Positions 31,837-45,090 of a stretch of 64,000 bases of DNA are shown here, piece after piece. Each line of letters opens with the position of its first letter. Position 1 is the stretch's first letter. The stretch is from Xiphydria camelus (taxonomy: Eukaryota > Arthropoda > Insecta > Hymenoptera > Xiphydriidae). The translations under genes and the position numbers were made by a program. The stretch lies in NCBI GenBank assembly GCA_963678675.1, contig OY783198.1, positions 23,298,684 through 23,362,683 on the forward strand, given 5' to 3'. Under the pieces are notes generated by a model. The model was not told the DNA's origin, searched no databases, and was given only the letters and a program-made list of their open reading frames with translations.

Positions 31837-34800
31837 GATTCTTCTCTGTTGCAAAAATATAGAATTTGCCAATAAGTAACTCGCATAAAAAAACAGAGAG
31901 CTCGGGTTATAAGTAGCTGTGTATTTGTCGAGTAACATTCACCCTGCACAAGTGTCAAACTTTTGGGGTTATTTTTATCTTAGAACATCGTACGCGCGAC
32001 TCCCCATAGCCAATTTTTCATTTCATTAAAGTACCGCGTCGAGATAATTCTCCATGCGTGTTTACAAAATTATTCGCATAGATCTAAACAAGCATACCTA
32101 CGAGAAAATACTAAAAAGGTGGAGATTGTTTAGTCCTACGGAAATAACTTTTCCTTGAGAAACGCCATTTTCCTTCGCCACATTTATTAACAACGCGAGC
32201 GAAATAGGAAAAAAATTATGTTTCGACACTATTCTTTATAATAAAAAAAACGATTTTGGTACAAGTATACAGATTAAAAAATCAGATATTTTGACAACAC
32301 ACGAGACGAATTTGTACCTCCTTTCACAAACGAACTAAGAATCTTGGGAAATATTACCCATAAACTCGCTTACCCACAGTGCCCACAGTATTCGCCCGCA
32401 ATCACATGCGAGCGATCTGGAAATATCGCAGCGCCATCTCGATGCTTTGCCAGTCAAAATTCAAATATTCTAAATTTCATTCGAATAGAAATTTAATGAC
32501 GAGACGATATCTGCAGACAATATGTTTCTACAATCAGTATATATGTATAATACATACTCAAGAGGGGTACCATCTCGGTCTATCATAAGAGCGAGAGACC
32601 ATTCAAAGTGACGAAATCTGTATAAAAAGGATTACACAATTTCAGCAGAACATGATATCTACATATACGCGTGTATTGATCCTACCATTGTACTGTTAAA
32701 CAGAGATCATAATCGCCGAAGGAACACGAGTCTCCATATCTGATTAGTCAAAGGAGAATCGGATCTATCGTAGCTACGAGTAACATACGTTTAAATTGGG
32801 ATGAGAAGTCCCAAATCAATGGACCGATTGATTCTATAAATATTTTCCACGAGTAAATTACATTAAACTGTTGTCGAACTATGTAAATTAACACAAAAAT
32901 AAATTTGAAATAGCACAGCTGAATATATACCTTCGCCACGTGGGGTCCTTAACGTAGAGTAGCTTTTAATTACGACGAATTCAATTCGACTAACGAATGG
33001 ACAGTTCGGGGTCGCTGCGCCGCCCCGAGCGAACTGCAACCAGTATAACAGCTCGTTCGGCGGGTTGCGTTGACAAGGCTGCGCTGCAATCAGTCGGCCT
33101 CGTTTGATAGGCAAAAAGCGGATATGCAAAACACTACACCGTTACCAAACACTGACATGAATAATCCGGTTATCGTCGAATGGTGGGAGGGGCCGGGCAT
33201 TGCGAAATAATCAATTTGGAATCGAAGCTATTATATGTAGTGTGCGTGTACATGGATTGCGCGTGTATGCCTGCGATGTATTAATGTTCGTCACTACCGC
33301 TATACCAATCGGCGATCCGAATTCGTAATCGAATTTAGTTGAATGATAAATGAAATATCTCAAGCATTAAGCCTGTTTGCATCTCCAATGGGGTTATTGT
33401 AACGATCATTGTACACAATTGTTCAAGTTCGCATTCGTAAATTGCTATAGACATTCATACTTTGACCGGTAGAAGAGGCACGATTTTTAGACATACGAAT
33501 TGCTGAGTCATTAATTTCGCTTGATAATCCCTATGAGCCGCTGGGCAAAAGGCCTCAACTGTCAATCTTCGACGGGATAAATACTTGAAGCTGGTTTTGT
33601 TTCTCATAAGGTTATGGGAATGATCGCGATTGCGCGAAGGGGAAAAGATCATCGGCCTTCCGAAGATGTACTCTCGACGGCAGAGAATAATTCGGCTTTT
33701 CTGAGCCGGATTTATCGTCTATACGGATATTAACTTTCGTTCGAAAGTCCGGGGACCCTCGGTGCGCTTCGGCCAGTTACTTACATATATGAAAACTCGT
33801 CAACCTTCGCGTGGACTTTAAAGTTCCGGTTTCGCGGGGGATCCGGCCAGACTGAAGTCACTGTCCAGAAGGTCGTCGAAGTAGACTGCAGAAAGATGTA
33901 CTTCGAATGAGAGTTTTTAGAACAGTGACGTCGTTGACCGTCGTCGATGCAGAGTAAAAGTGAATGCGAACTATTCATGGCTATACACGCCTTCGTTACT
34001 AAATGAATATACTATTATAAATTATCCGAGCCGAAGCCGAATAATCCGAATCCACCTTAATTCTCTATCCCTACCGGGTGTCCGTCGAAATATGTATAGC
34101 ACTCTAATAAATTGTACGCCACTTAGAGACTGCATGCATAACACCCGTACTTTATTTATGATTCGCAAATGTGCAGTATGCTTACGCTACGGAACAAGTT
34201 TCCGTAAAGGGTTTCGAAAGGGCGATCGTATCGTTGACGATAACGACGGGTGCACAGTCACGTCTGTCACTAGTTGTTTTATCGTCGCAATTAAATTAAG
34301 CGTATAACTCAAGCATCGACTCGATCAACGACAGATCAAATAAGCACTCGACCGCCCGTACGATAGATCGTACGATCTGTGTCACTATTATGCACGTAGA
34401 TAAATAGTACGATTGCCGTGCAACAACGTGTCAAGGGTCCGAGGCTTTAGGCTAAAAGTGTATGCGCGCATACTTTTATTCCACTTTTTCGCCTCTCGTT
34501 ATTCCACCTGATATAATCGAGAAGTGAGGTAACATTTAATTTAGTGAATACCGGGTAATCGCTGGCGGATCGTATGTATTAACCAGTCAAAAAAATATTT
34601 CTGCAGATCGGACTCACCGAGCTCTTTGTGTTATTAGAATTTAAACGCACGCACCTCGTCCAACCGATTTCGAAATGGTCAATTACGACAAATTGATCCT
34701 GACAAATTGGCTAGAGAATGTTTAATCAAAATCGCATCCGCGGGTAGCATCGGAGCATTTCAGTGCGAAAAAACTTTTGGCCCTACGGCGACGATTATTG

Positions 34801-35460
34801 TCTCGTCGACTCAGCGCAACGGACTGACAGATCGATCAATGTCTCTCAGTACGAACACCATCGTTACGCTCGAAGCTTAATTCGAACTCAATCAGGCTTC
34901 TGGCAAGTAAGCACCATTTGCCATTGTATTCCCCGCAGCACTGCTTTAATCGTATTTCTTTCTTAAACTGAGGAGATTGAGTTTATTTTCGATTGTATTT
35001 TCAAAAAAAATTTTTTAATTGCACCCGCTACTCAAGTTTCTTTACTATCGAAACGCACAAAAGTTATGAATTTTACCGTATAATTAGGTCAATCGTACTC
35101 ACACATCTGCCGTAATCCACCAAAGTTAATCGCCCCGATTGATCGATAACCCTCTGATTCCATTTCCAGTTGGTTTTCGGAAACGAAAGTCTTATCCTAT
35201 CTCGCATCCTCCCGCGATGGTCGACGTTAGTCCTTCGGTTCTTCGTACCCGGGTGGGGTACCCCGTGAAGGGGATGCTGGGGGCCCCCATGCATCACGAC
35301 ATTCTCTCAGAGACGTCAGAACTGGATCGGTTCCTGGCCGAGTCTACGAGACCTCGCACCAATTTTACCCTCCGCTCCTGAAAATCGCCCCTCTATCGCC
35401 CCGAAAGGATTGTTATATCCGTTGGTTTCTTTTTCGAATACCAAGTGCCGTCGTTTGTGA
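31837..35460. other. Intergenic region, nothing coding recognised
   Basis: Upstream of both the ZNF143-like gene (leftward) and the secreted-protein gene (rightward). It contains a 14-base perfect palindrome GTATGCGCGCATAC near 34460 and a GATCGTACGATC palindrome near 34365. No exon chain found. Confidence 0.45.
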
Positions 35461-35521
35461 TTCAGTGACTAAAATTAAACGAGGATCACTGTGGAAGCAA
35501 GGATTCTTACCAGGCGCGGGC

Positions 35522-38500
35522 ATGTTGATGGTGAGTAGATCGACCGAATCGTTAATTCTTTAACGTGGAAGAATTCAAAGATATTTTGTATTCGATCGAC
35601 ACTGCGAATACGAATCGAACGCGCACGTTCGTACGCACTTTTGCGACCGATAATATCGATGATCGTTAGGCGTGCAACGGTCGCACGACGTGTTGTGTAA
35701 ATTCTCTGTTGGGATACGTCGGTATATAGAGCGACCGGTCAATAGGGACGCCTGTGTGAGAGTGTGCAGCCGTGTGTACGTACTTAAGTAGGCGAATTGA
35801 TACGGTAGACTAGTTTTGCAGTTCCTGGTGCGTTATAGACGGTGGAGATTCCGAGGGAATATTATTTTCGTACGCGAATTTCGCCGAGGAACTACGTGAA
35901 CATAATTTTTATACGCTACATCGTTAAAATACGCGGAATTACTCGATTTTCCCCGATACGGTGCAATTAGCGACGAGTGCATCGAGCACTTATCATCAGT
36001 GGAATGGTTCGCGCGGTAAAGCGAAGAATTTTCTCTCGTGCACACTCTGCAGCACTTATCGAAACGCGTGCGAGTCGGCGTAAAAAGTTTCGCGATTCTC
36101 TTGCGATGCAATTAGCGCGAATGCACGAGGACGTGCGGTGAACGGAAGGAGAAAGAGTCGTCTCTCGAACGCACTCCGTTGCACGTGCATGTATCGACGA
36201 CGCGCGTATACTCGTGGATACGTCGAAGAACGCAATACACGGTACAGTGATTGCACGCCTTCGAGATCGATGTACCCGTGTAAAGACACAGGATGCGCAT
36301 TTCATTTATCCCTTTTCGGTGGCGTGCAACACTCGGCCCCCGTCGAAAAGAAATACACCGCGTGCACACAGATCAAAGAGTCGATACGCGTCACGTTCCT
36401 GTTATTATTTTTTATAGTCTTCAACGTCTCTATAACGATCGAGGAGATCGTTCCCGTAAAATCAGTTATTCCCTCCGGCGAGTTTCTGCGAAGAATCCGG
36501 CGCGGCGCGGTCCCTTTCGACATCCCGGATGAACGAATCCTTCGACCAGGCGATTCTCGCGGGGCCGCATTTGCTGAATTTCGCAAAAATGTTCAACTCG
36601 TGCACACGCGGCGAAACTGCCCCGGCGAGGCAGCCTAATTAGGCTCCGCGCATCGTAATTAACGGCAGCCCCGGATACGCGAGCGAGGAAGGCACACGAG
36701 ATTCACCGCGCGCTCGCGCGTGCGAAAGGCGTTCGCCGCGTTGCCGTTGCTCGCCACCTACGCCTTTCCGATTCGGAGTCCGCGATCCGGCGCGTTTACT
36801 TTGTCGTGCATTTCGCAGGTAGTCGCTCGTGACGACGCGGAGCACGGGTCGGAATCGGAGCGCGTTATGCTCGGATTACGCGGAGGCGCTCGCCGTTCGC
36901 GTCGGGATGTCGTAACGGATGCATTATGTACCGACGATAGGTACCGCAAAAGCAATTTCACCGCGGGCTTCCGCGCGCGATCGGCGAAGCGCCGCTGGAA
37001 TGCCGACGCGACTGGTGAAAATTCCTGCGAACCGCGGGAACTCGATTCGGGGTGGAGGCGCGGCGTTACGATGGAAGGGAAGAAAATGCGAGGTATGAGT
37101 CTACCGTCGGGATAATTGGTTAATTGGAGGACGCTAAACTATCCTTGGGTTGGAAAACCGTACGAGGCGAGAATGCCCGAGGCGCATTGGACGTGTTTGA
37201 AAAAATCCTCGTCGACCGTCACGCGCGAATGTACAGTGTAGTGTATCAATTGTCCCGCTTTCTTTCAATTCGAGCACATTTTGATCGTAGATCGTGAGGT
37301 TACCGACGGATATTCGTTCGACAAAGCAAGAATTGCTCGATCGTCATCGCATAATTTTGCTCCCCCACCCGTGCCACGCGATAAGAATTCTTCTCGCGTT
37401 GCATCCATACTGTTTCTTTCGCAATTTTTGTCCGCAACCTATACAATGTATGTACTCGTAGGACGGTAGCCTCGGTGAGCAAGTATAACCGACTGTGATA
37501 AAAGTATCATTTCCCCCCGTAAAATTTATTCTCTAGATTCAACGGCGTTTTTATGGCTCTCGTTGAAAACAATTTTGATTCCCCACCACGCATATTGTAT
37601 ACGCGTGATAAATTACGATTCGCAATTTCTCTTTTGCCTTAATTAAAACGCGAATACTTTACGCACCCTTATTAAAATCTCTGTTTTCTCCTTACCGCGA
37701 TCGTTCTATTGAGCCTCTCCACGCTTCCAAAGAAAGCGTCGGTCTGTTCTTCAAACGAACGTTCACCGTCTGTCCTTCATACGGCGCACGACGCGCAGCG
37801 ACGATTAAAGGCCGTGCCGATTCATTGTTGTCTTTGCGGGAACACAAAGTAACGATTGCGTACCTGGCCCGCGTTGCGATAGAGCAGTACGGAGAAAAAC
37901 TGATTTAACCCTTGATACACCGGAGAGACGTATGACAAAACTTTAAAGATCTGTCATTGACTTACGCGTAAGAGTACGTAGAATCCGATTTTAATATATA
38001 AAATGTTCTTTATTAAAAAGTTTATTCGAGCGAGAACGCGGAGCGTCGACCCGCCCATCGATTCGTTATTCGTCAGCGTAGCCTCGCATCGCGAGAGAGC
38101 AATGCCAAGAGAAAACTGGTTTAACCCTTGAACTCGATCCAGGGGTACGTAGCAGCATCGCTCGCCGGCGCGTCGAGTGGAATGGGAGCGCGATTATCCT
38201 TTCAGACGGGGCGTGTTCGAGCGTTCCGTCACTCTTATCTCGCTGCTTATCGAGTATGCGCGAATGCCCATACGAATCGTACCTGAAGTAAGAAACAGTG
38301 TTTTACTCCGGTCAACGACGACTACTCTCCTCCATCGCGATCTTTCGCAACGCGCGAGACGCGAACCCGTTGCCGAATTCGCGTGTCGCGCTCGAGGCGA
38401 GCGATCGCGTATCATTCTCGCGCGCGACGAGCAGCGTCGAGGTTGAACGATTTAATCGGTTTGTCGACAGGTGAATGAGAAACAACGGCTACTTGTCGAG

Positions 38501-41500
38501 TGTACGGCCGAAGGAGCCGCGCGATGCTCCTCTCGCAATGGCATTGAGGAACATCGAAGCCAATTTTGAAATCGAAAATCCAGCAATAAAACGCTTTCGA
38601 ATCGAGCAAAATAGAAGGGAGTTCGTTCTACGATTAATCGCCGCTCCGTTGCTTCGTCCCGAGATTTATTCTTCTCATTTTTATTTATTTATTTTTAATT
38701 CTCGGCCAGCGTAACCTTCCCTCTGGTAAATTCACGCGACTGCACGCGAGTGCTTCATGAACTACGTACTCCCATCGTAGCATTAATTTATCGTTCGGAC
38801 TGGATTCGCGAGCGATGTTGCTTTCGCGTCTGATAACCGGGACTCCTCCTTTCGCTACTCCTGATGCGGGCGGTACGCAGAGGATGGGCTCTTCGCGAGG
38901 TCTTTAGCGCCTCGATCGACGTGATCGGACGCGCAACATCGTTGCGGTGCGCGACGATCGATGGCATAATATCGACGCTCCGTATAGGTAATAACACGAT
39001 TAAGTCGCGGGGAGCGAGGAGAGCACGTCGCAGGAGTCTGCAAAAATTACCTCGGCTCGTCTGTGCCGCATGCGCGAGTCGCGCAGAAAATGTAAGAGCG
39101 GGTGAGTATAATAAATACAATGACTCTCGTCCCGTCGAAACGTGGGTGTCGTTGTTTTTTCGTACACCACGCGCGCACGCGCATTCGTACTTGGCGTGTG
39201 GCGAAATCGCAACTGTGAGATCCTCGCGAGTATAGAGTGCAGCGCGGAATCGACGTTCGTCCGACCGACACACGTGCATGCGTGGATGCATGGCTGCGAG
39301 CGGGAATCGGGATAAAGCGCGCGTTTTTGTGGTCGAGTAAGTGTTACCGCGGTGATCCGATACGGCGATAGGTTCGCATATAGGTATCTATGGTCGTGCG
39401 CTTTCCTATTACAGATTCCAGAATCTTGCCAATTTGCCTCCTTCGCATAAGTATCCGGGGCATTTCCAGCGAATGCGTTTTCCGCGGGTCTATAGATATT
39501 TTTGGCCACCTCGTAGGGCGGGTTCGTCCGCTCGTTAACTTTTGAATCACGAACCGACATTTCCACCTATTTCTGCTTCAAAAAATGCGCGAAGAAGAAA
39601 GATTCGTAGAATTCAAATGCACGCGTAACGATTTAGAAGCCGACTTTCTCAACGAACCGAATAACAGAGAAGACTAAAATTAAGTACATCATCGCACGGT
39701 GTATCGAGGGCGTCTAGAATAGAGATGAAAGTCGCTTTCGTACGATATGCGAGCACATGCGCAACGCTTTCAAGCTAGACCAATGTTTATAACGGCACAT
39801 ATAACATATCCCGCAGATACATATTCACTCCTCCGTGCACACGTGTGTGTTCGAGCACTCTACGACGCGAGATGCAGTCACATGACTCTACTCCTGCGGT
39901 TTACAGCAACCAAGTCGGTCCCGTGACTGCGTTGCTTCACATGCAACTTCAATAAATTTATACGCTGTGTTGGTGCAATCTGGCCGTCCGACCGAACGAC
40001 CGCCCGACCGACCTAACCGCGCGCGATAACCACTTACGACGTATACGATGCACCCACGCTCGAATCGTCGCAATCCCGCATTTTAACGTTTCGTTCTTAA
40101 TGCGCTCCGATTTTCCGCACCGGCGGCTGCGACGGGCGCGTCGATGCGTCGGCGTAAAAGTCGTCCGACGTGAAATTAAACGAGCGAGCTGGATTGGGAC
40201 ATCGCGCGCTTACTCGGGCCGCACGCGAAAGGCGATCGATCGCGCTAATTCGTGTTGTTTCGAGCGTAGGTATACGGGATGAGTTTTTTCTCGCCCCTTC
40301 CATCGTCCACTCTACTTCCGAGTCGATCGGCCGAGAAAGGAGTTTCGCGGAACGTTGAATAATCGACGCGGCGAGATCGGAGCGCAATCGGAATTCGTAT
40401 CGATTCCGAGAGCGATATGCGAGTAGCTTATCTTGGTCGTTACTTTGCGAAAACAAAAAATCGACGGGAAAACGGCGAACTGGATCGTTGAAAGACGGCG
40501 GTTCCCGCGTCGTCATTTGAGAACGATTACCTACGTTGTATGGGAGCAGATGATGTCATCGAAAGTGTCAAGCCAATTTCGTAACTCGTTTGTCTTTGTC
40601 CTCGGTCCACGCGCGCGCGGTATCGGAGGATCGACGAATTTCTCAAAGGACAATTCATCGTCGTCCCTCGAACGACCCACTCTCGCGCCTTCCCTCTCTC
40701 CGCCCTCGCGTCCACCGAGAAACTCGCCTTTGTCAGCCGCGAGGATCTCATCTCTCCGTCACATCTCGCATCTCTCCATGCCCCGGCATTGTGTTTTCTC
40801 GGTCACCCGTTAACGAATTGGAAGCGGCGTCTTTTCAACGATCGACGCGACGATTGCGCAAGGACGATTGCGCGCAATGTTCGCTCCCGATTAAACGCGG
40901 GACTCCGCGGGACCCCGAGGTACATAACAGGTGCGCGCGGATCGGATTCCGCGATCTTTGGTCGCGACCGTATATCGAAATAGCGCACGGGGTGGCCAGA
41001 CAGCGCCGTTTCGACGAGTCGACATTTTCAAGAGGGTCTCTCGGCATCTGTACGCAGAAGTATTTTACCCTGTATAAGTGCCCACAAACCGTGTCCTGAT
41101 ACATGTCGTCAACGTTCGGAAGCCTCGTCGGATGCACGACGATGAACGTTGAGCGAAAAAGTAATATTTTTAGTCTCTTGCCGATTAAGTTACGTCCCGG
41201 ATCGTAACACCGGGTTCAACGAGCCGTGGATTGGCCATCGCGCTCGTCCTACTCGTGGGAAATAAAATTGATATGGCCGTTCGCCCAGATCCGAACGCCG
41301 AACGCGGGGCGGAGATCGTCTCGTCTTTCTCGACCTCATCGCGCATGGCCGAGCAAACGTTTCATTTCGACAGACTCCGCTGCCGCCGATATAGAAACAC
41401 AGTCGGCGCATTACGATAAAATCTACCCGATATTCCTCGAACGACCAACCGCGAAGAAATCGTTCGACGGAAACTCGCGTCAAAGTTCGTCTCGTTGCGA

Positions 41501-44406
41501 TCGCTCTCTCGAGTCGTATGTCTGACCGATCGTGGAAAATGCGTAGATGTGCATAAATCTCGACGTACATCGCGGGATGCCCGCGACGCAACGCGCTATT
41601 GCACGTAACGGAGATCGAAGTCTCGCTGCGCAGATTGCGTATTATTTAGCTATTAAACAGTAAAGCATTGTGCCTCGCGGATCGCGGCCGGCTCGATCCG
41701 ACAATCCTATCTTAATGGGCTGCCTTTGGATCTAGGTATGCCGGACCACCGGGGATGCCGCATGGCGCGATTATCGGTACCTTGTGATCTGCGAGGGGGA
41801 AAGAATTGATCAGTGGCAAGGACGACGCGCCGGTAACGCGAAACTGACGAGTCCTAGGTCAGGCGTGAGCGGTTTTTCAGAGATATATCAGGTGTTGCAC
41901 CCGTCCGTCTTGGCCTCGCTTTTATTATCAAAAGCTCACCTTTCCGATACTCGATTGCCTCGTCGATAAAGTCTGTCAACGACGTGCGATCGAAAAAAAG
42001 AACGGCGCTTCCAACGTTAAAAGCCAGATACGAATACGAGCAAGGTGTACCTATAACGAGAGACGTACGATACGATAAGAACTGAATTTGACACGATAGA
42101 CAATCTCGTGGTAAATAAGAGACGTGTACGCGGTACGGCGGTAATGTTCGACGAGAAAATGGCAATACGACGATAAATCGTTAAGAGGCAAACAGTTGTG
42201 AAAGAAGAGAAGTCCTCGCGCTAACCTGCACCTATAATTGTATTCAAATGGGATTTCGAATTTGGTGCTTGGAAATCGACGTTTCACCTTGAACTACATT
42301 CACGAGATTCAGTGACATCCGTATACATGTATAATACCTTATTTACCTCTCGAAATGAAAAGGTTTTGAGATAAGAAGGGGTCTCTCCGGGCAACGCGGT
42401 TTCTCAAAGTCGACGCAACGCTCGCGTAAATGCGTACACGCGCGACACTTGAAAGTGGTATCCGCGCTTATCTTGGGTTAATCGAGTAGGTGAACCTACA
42501 TGTATACATGCTTGCAACCAGCAGTGGAACGCCTTGAGTTCGATGCAATGCTTTTCAGGGGTTACGTCAGAAGGACTGCGTGCGTCGTTATGTCATTAGG
42601 TACACGCAGGGTGCGGCGGCGAACTCGTAATTTTCGTACGATTGCTTCTCCGATTAGATGAATAGCAGTTCAGGACCATCGACGGTAATATTTATGCTAT
42701 TGTGCTTAATGTAAATCTCGATATTCTTCGATTCGATGGTGTATAATGGTAATAAAAATAAAATAATCTGGGACGGCAGAACCGTTAATTATATACGTAT
42801 ACTAAATTGCAATCTTGCATTAATACCTAATAAAATTCAGTTGTAACGATGAATGTGACGAAATAATAATGTGAGTCTGAAAAATGCGAAAAGGATCTAC
42901 GCGAAACACGGGACGACGCTTATTATTACAGACGGATGTTAATTTCGTGAAATAGTTTGTTGACTCGGCTTCTCATGATCGGTTTAATAAGTCGTGACTA
43001 ATTCAAGGCGTTGAAACTCGACCTCTCAACGCGACGAGCGTGGGAAGAGCTCCAAAGAGGTCTGGGATCGAAATTGATATTTTGAAACAGTTGAGAGGCC
43101 AATTTAATTATTTGAGAGATTCGAGTCGATTGCTCGGACTCCTTCGCGATAACGTCGAGAATATTTGTCGTAAAAATTTATATTCCATCAAATTAATTTC
43201 CCGATACTGCGTATTTTCTGAATCTATGCAAAGGAAAAGAAAACACTTTTGTTACATTCGATACTTTTGCAAACGGTTGTGAATTTTATACGTGTATCCG
43301 ACATCCCGTCAATAAAATCGTATAACCAGATTATAAACCACAGACCTCAGGATCTCGAGCGATGCACTCGTGTGTGCTCTGTGTGTACTTACTTGCTCCG
43401 CAACTTGATAACGCCTGCGATCCTTGGAAAATGAATTAATTCAGAGTACCGTAGCGCAGTGGTACCGCTTTATCGCGGTGGTACATACTCTTCAAATTAG
43501 TTCCATTTCATTTTCTAATTTCAGCTACGAGTTCTGGGTCTGCTGGTGTCGATAGCAGCGACCAGGGCAGCTCCCATCGCCAGCATCCACGTGAAATTCG
43601 TCTCGCCACCTCACAGCTACGAGCACGGCATTACGACAGACGGTAATTCATTACCGTGAATTGAACAAAGGAGAGATACAATACTTTCTCCATATTATCC
43701 AACTGATACTCTTTACTTTTTTTTTTAGGAGGTAATACCATTGCTCAAAAGTCATTTCTCTCGGTAGGACGAAGGAGCACATTGAAGGGTGCGGGGCAAT
43801 TCGGTAAAGTATATTCGTGTTTCTTAATATTTTAAATGTGTATAGAACTCGAGAAGGTTTTCAAAAGAGATGCCCTTCCCTGCATTATTCTTCGATCGAA
43901 ACACTTTTAGGCGAAAGAATCTTGGAACACAGGCAATACGCTCCGCAGGATGGCTACCGATCGACATCTTCGAATAGGATTCGTGGTCGCATCGCCGCTC
44001 GCGAAAAAGTAGAATCTCTGTGGCCAGTCGGAGTCTTTTTTGCACCCATCGACATTAACGATCTTGGCTTCAGCTCACGGGACTCGCAACACATGACACC
44101 GGACTTCTCAGATGGATTAGGTAAAACATATTTGAGGGGAGGTTCGAAGGATGCAGTTTGGACAGTACATACGTGTAACGGTTTTAACATTTTTCAGAGC
44201 ATCCTGACCCCCTCCTTCTAACGGGTGACGAAGCCATGCTGGCAGTGAAATACATCTACGGCCGTGGAGAGCTCTTCTATGACGACTACCCTCACGTCAG
44301 AGCATTATTGAAACATCAGGAGGAGAGGAGATTGAATGGATTACAGGGTCACATTCTGAGCAGTCTGAGAGCTGACTCTCCCTTCAATAGGAACAGAAAT
44401 AATTAG
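35522..44406 (+). CDS. Small secreted cysteine-free protein, possible peptide precursor
   Basis: Five exons: 35522-35530, 43525-43642, 43729-43803, 43911-44120, 44198-44406; 206 residues. The first coding exon holds only three codons (Met-Leu-Met) and is joined over an 8 kb intron. Together they build a textbook signal peptide (MLMLRVLGLLVSIAATRA) with likely cleavage after residue 18. All later junctions are phase 1. The mature part has no cysteine. A GRR at residues 56-58 is a potential amidation and dibasic cleavage site, and RR occurs again near the C terminus. The conserved-looking C-terminal part contains LAVKYIYGRGELFYDDYP. I do not recognise the family. Initiator-like TTCAGTG at 35461 suggests a short 5' UTR. 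AATAAA occurs two bases after the stop and again at about 44683. Confidence 0.75.
35531..43524 (+). other. 8 kb first intron of the secreted-protein gene
   Basis: Donor GTGAGT at 35531, acceptor TTTCAG at 43524. CpG-rich between about 36 and 42 kb. The numerous open frames here overlap on both strands and have no domain. Two TTTAACCCTTGA repeats (about 37909 and 38120) resemble piggyBac-type element ends. Long first introns often hold enhancers, but no specific site is claimed. Confidence 0.6.
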
Positions 44407-45074
44407 CAATAAATTCGCAATGGAACTGTCAGATGATTCATCAAATTGAAATACCTAAATGTATCTTCATTTTTCTAGTCCTCTTCCCCGGGGATCTCCT
44501 TGGTCATTGGTCATACAACTTATGTTATAATTGAATAATATATCGAGGAAAAAAGAGTGGGGAAATATGAAAACCAACACCTTGAATGAAAAGTAGGGGA
44601 GAAGCAGGCGTGGTAAACTCATTGTCATCTAGGGGGGAGTGCGATAGATATAGTTTTAAATTATGTATCTCACTCCCACATTCAATAAATTAACCCTCAA
44701 CAGAATGCACGGTAATATATCGTCAAGTCTCATAAATGGAATCTACTTGTAGATGTGAAAGGAAGTATAAAATGAATTTCCATGCCCATTCACGTTTACA
44801 CGGAATCGTCTATTTATTAACGCTATTTTGGTAAAATTACTCAACTTGATACATAGTTTAAAAAAGACAAAGACAGTGAGAATATTTATTTGTTTTTCTA
44901 CATTAATATTATAATAGGTGCACGCGCGAGGTACATGTACCCCTGCGAGAAGACAACCATTTCTACAGCGCTGTAGAAATGGTTGTCGACTGAGATGGGG
45001 TTGTAAGTGATTGGAATACCACGATCTATCAATCGCATAAAATCGTAATTAATAGATCGTGGTATTCCAATCAC
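44407..45074. other. Convergent 3' region of the secreted-protein and Ly6 genes
   Basis: Holds 3' UTRs of both genes, with plus-strand AATAAA at 44408 and 44683 and minus-strand AATAAA near 44812 and 44889. A TTAACCCTCAAC repeat end occurs near 44690, and two adjacent palindromes begin at 44952. Confidence 0.5.
44952..44987. repeat. Perfect 36-base palindrome
   Basis: GACAACCATTTCTACAGC is followed directly by its exact reverse complement, without a loop. It lies in the 3' UTR of the Ly6 gene on the minus strand. Confidence 0.9.
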
Positions 45075-45090
45075 TTACAACCACCTCAGT
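44989..45090. repeat. Large hairpin overlapping the Ly6 stop codon
   Basis: Arms of about 40 bases, 44989-45031 and 45050-45090, are reverse complements with a one-base indel and one or two mismatches around a loop of under 20 bases. The right arm carries the last codons and stop (45075-45077) of the Ly6 gene, so the left arm is an inverted copy of the coding end. Either a local inverted duplication or a foldback element. Confidence 0.85.

Noticed and set aside
36138..36638. 166-residue frame in the 8 kb intron
   Set aside because: Long frames are common by chance in this CpG-rich intron; several overlap on both strands and none has a domain.
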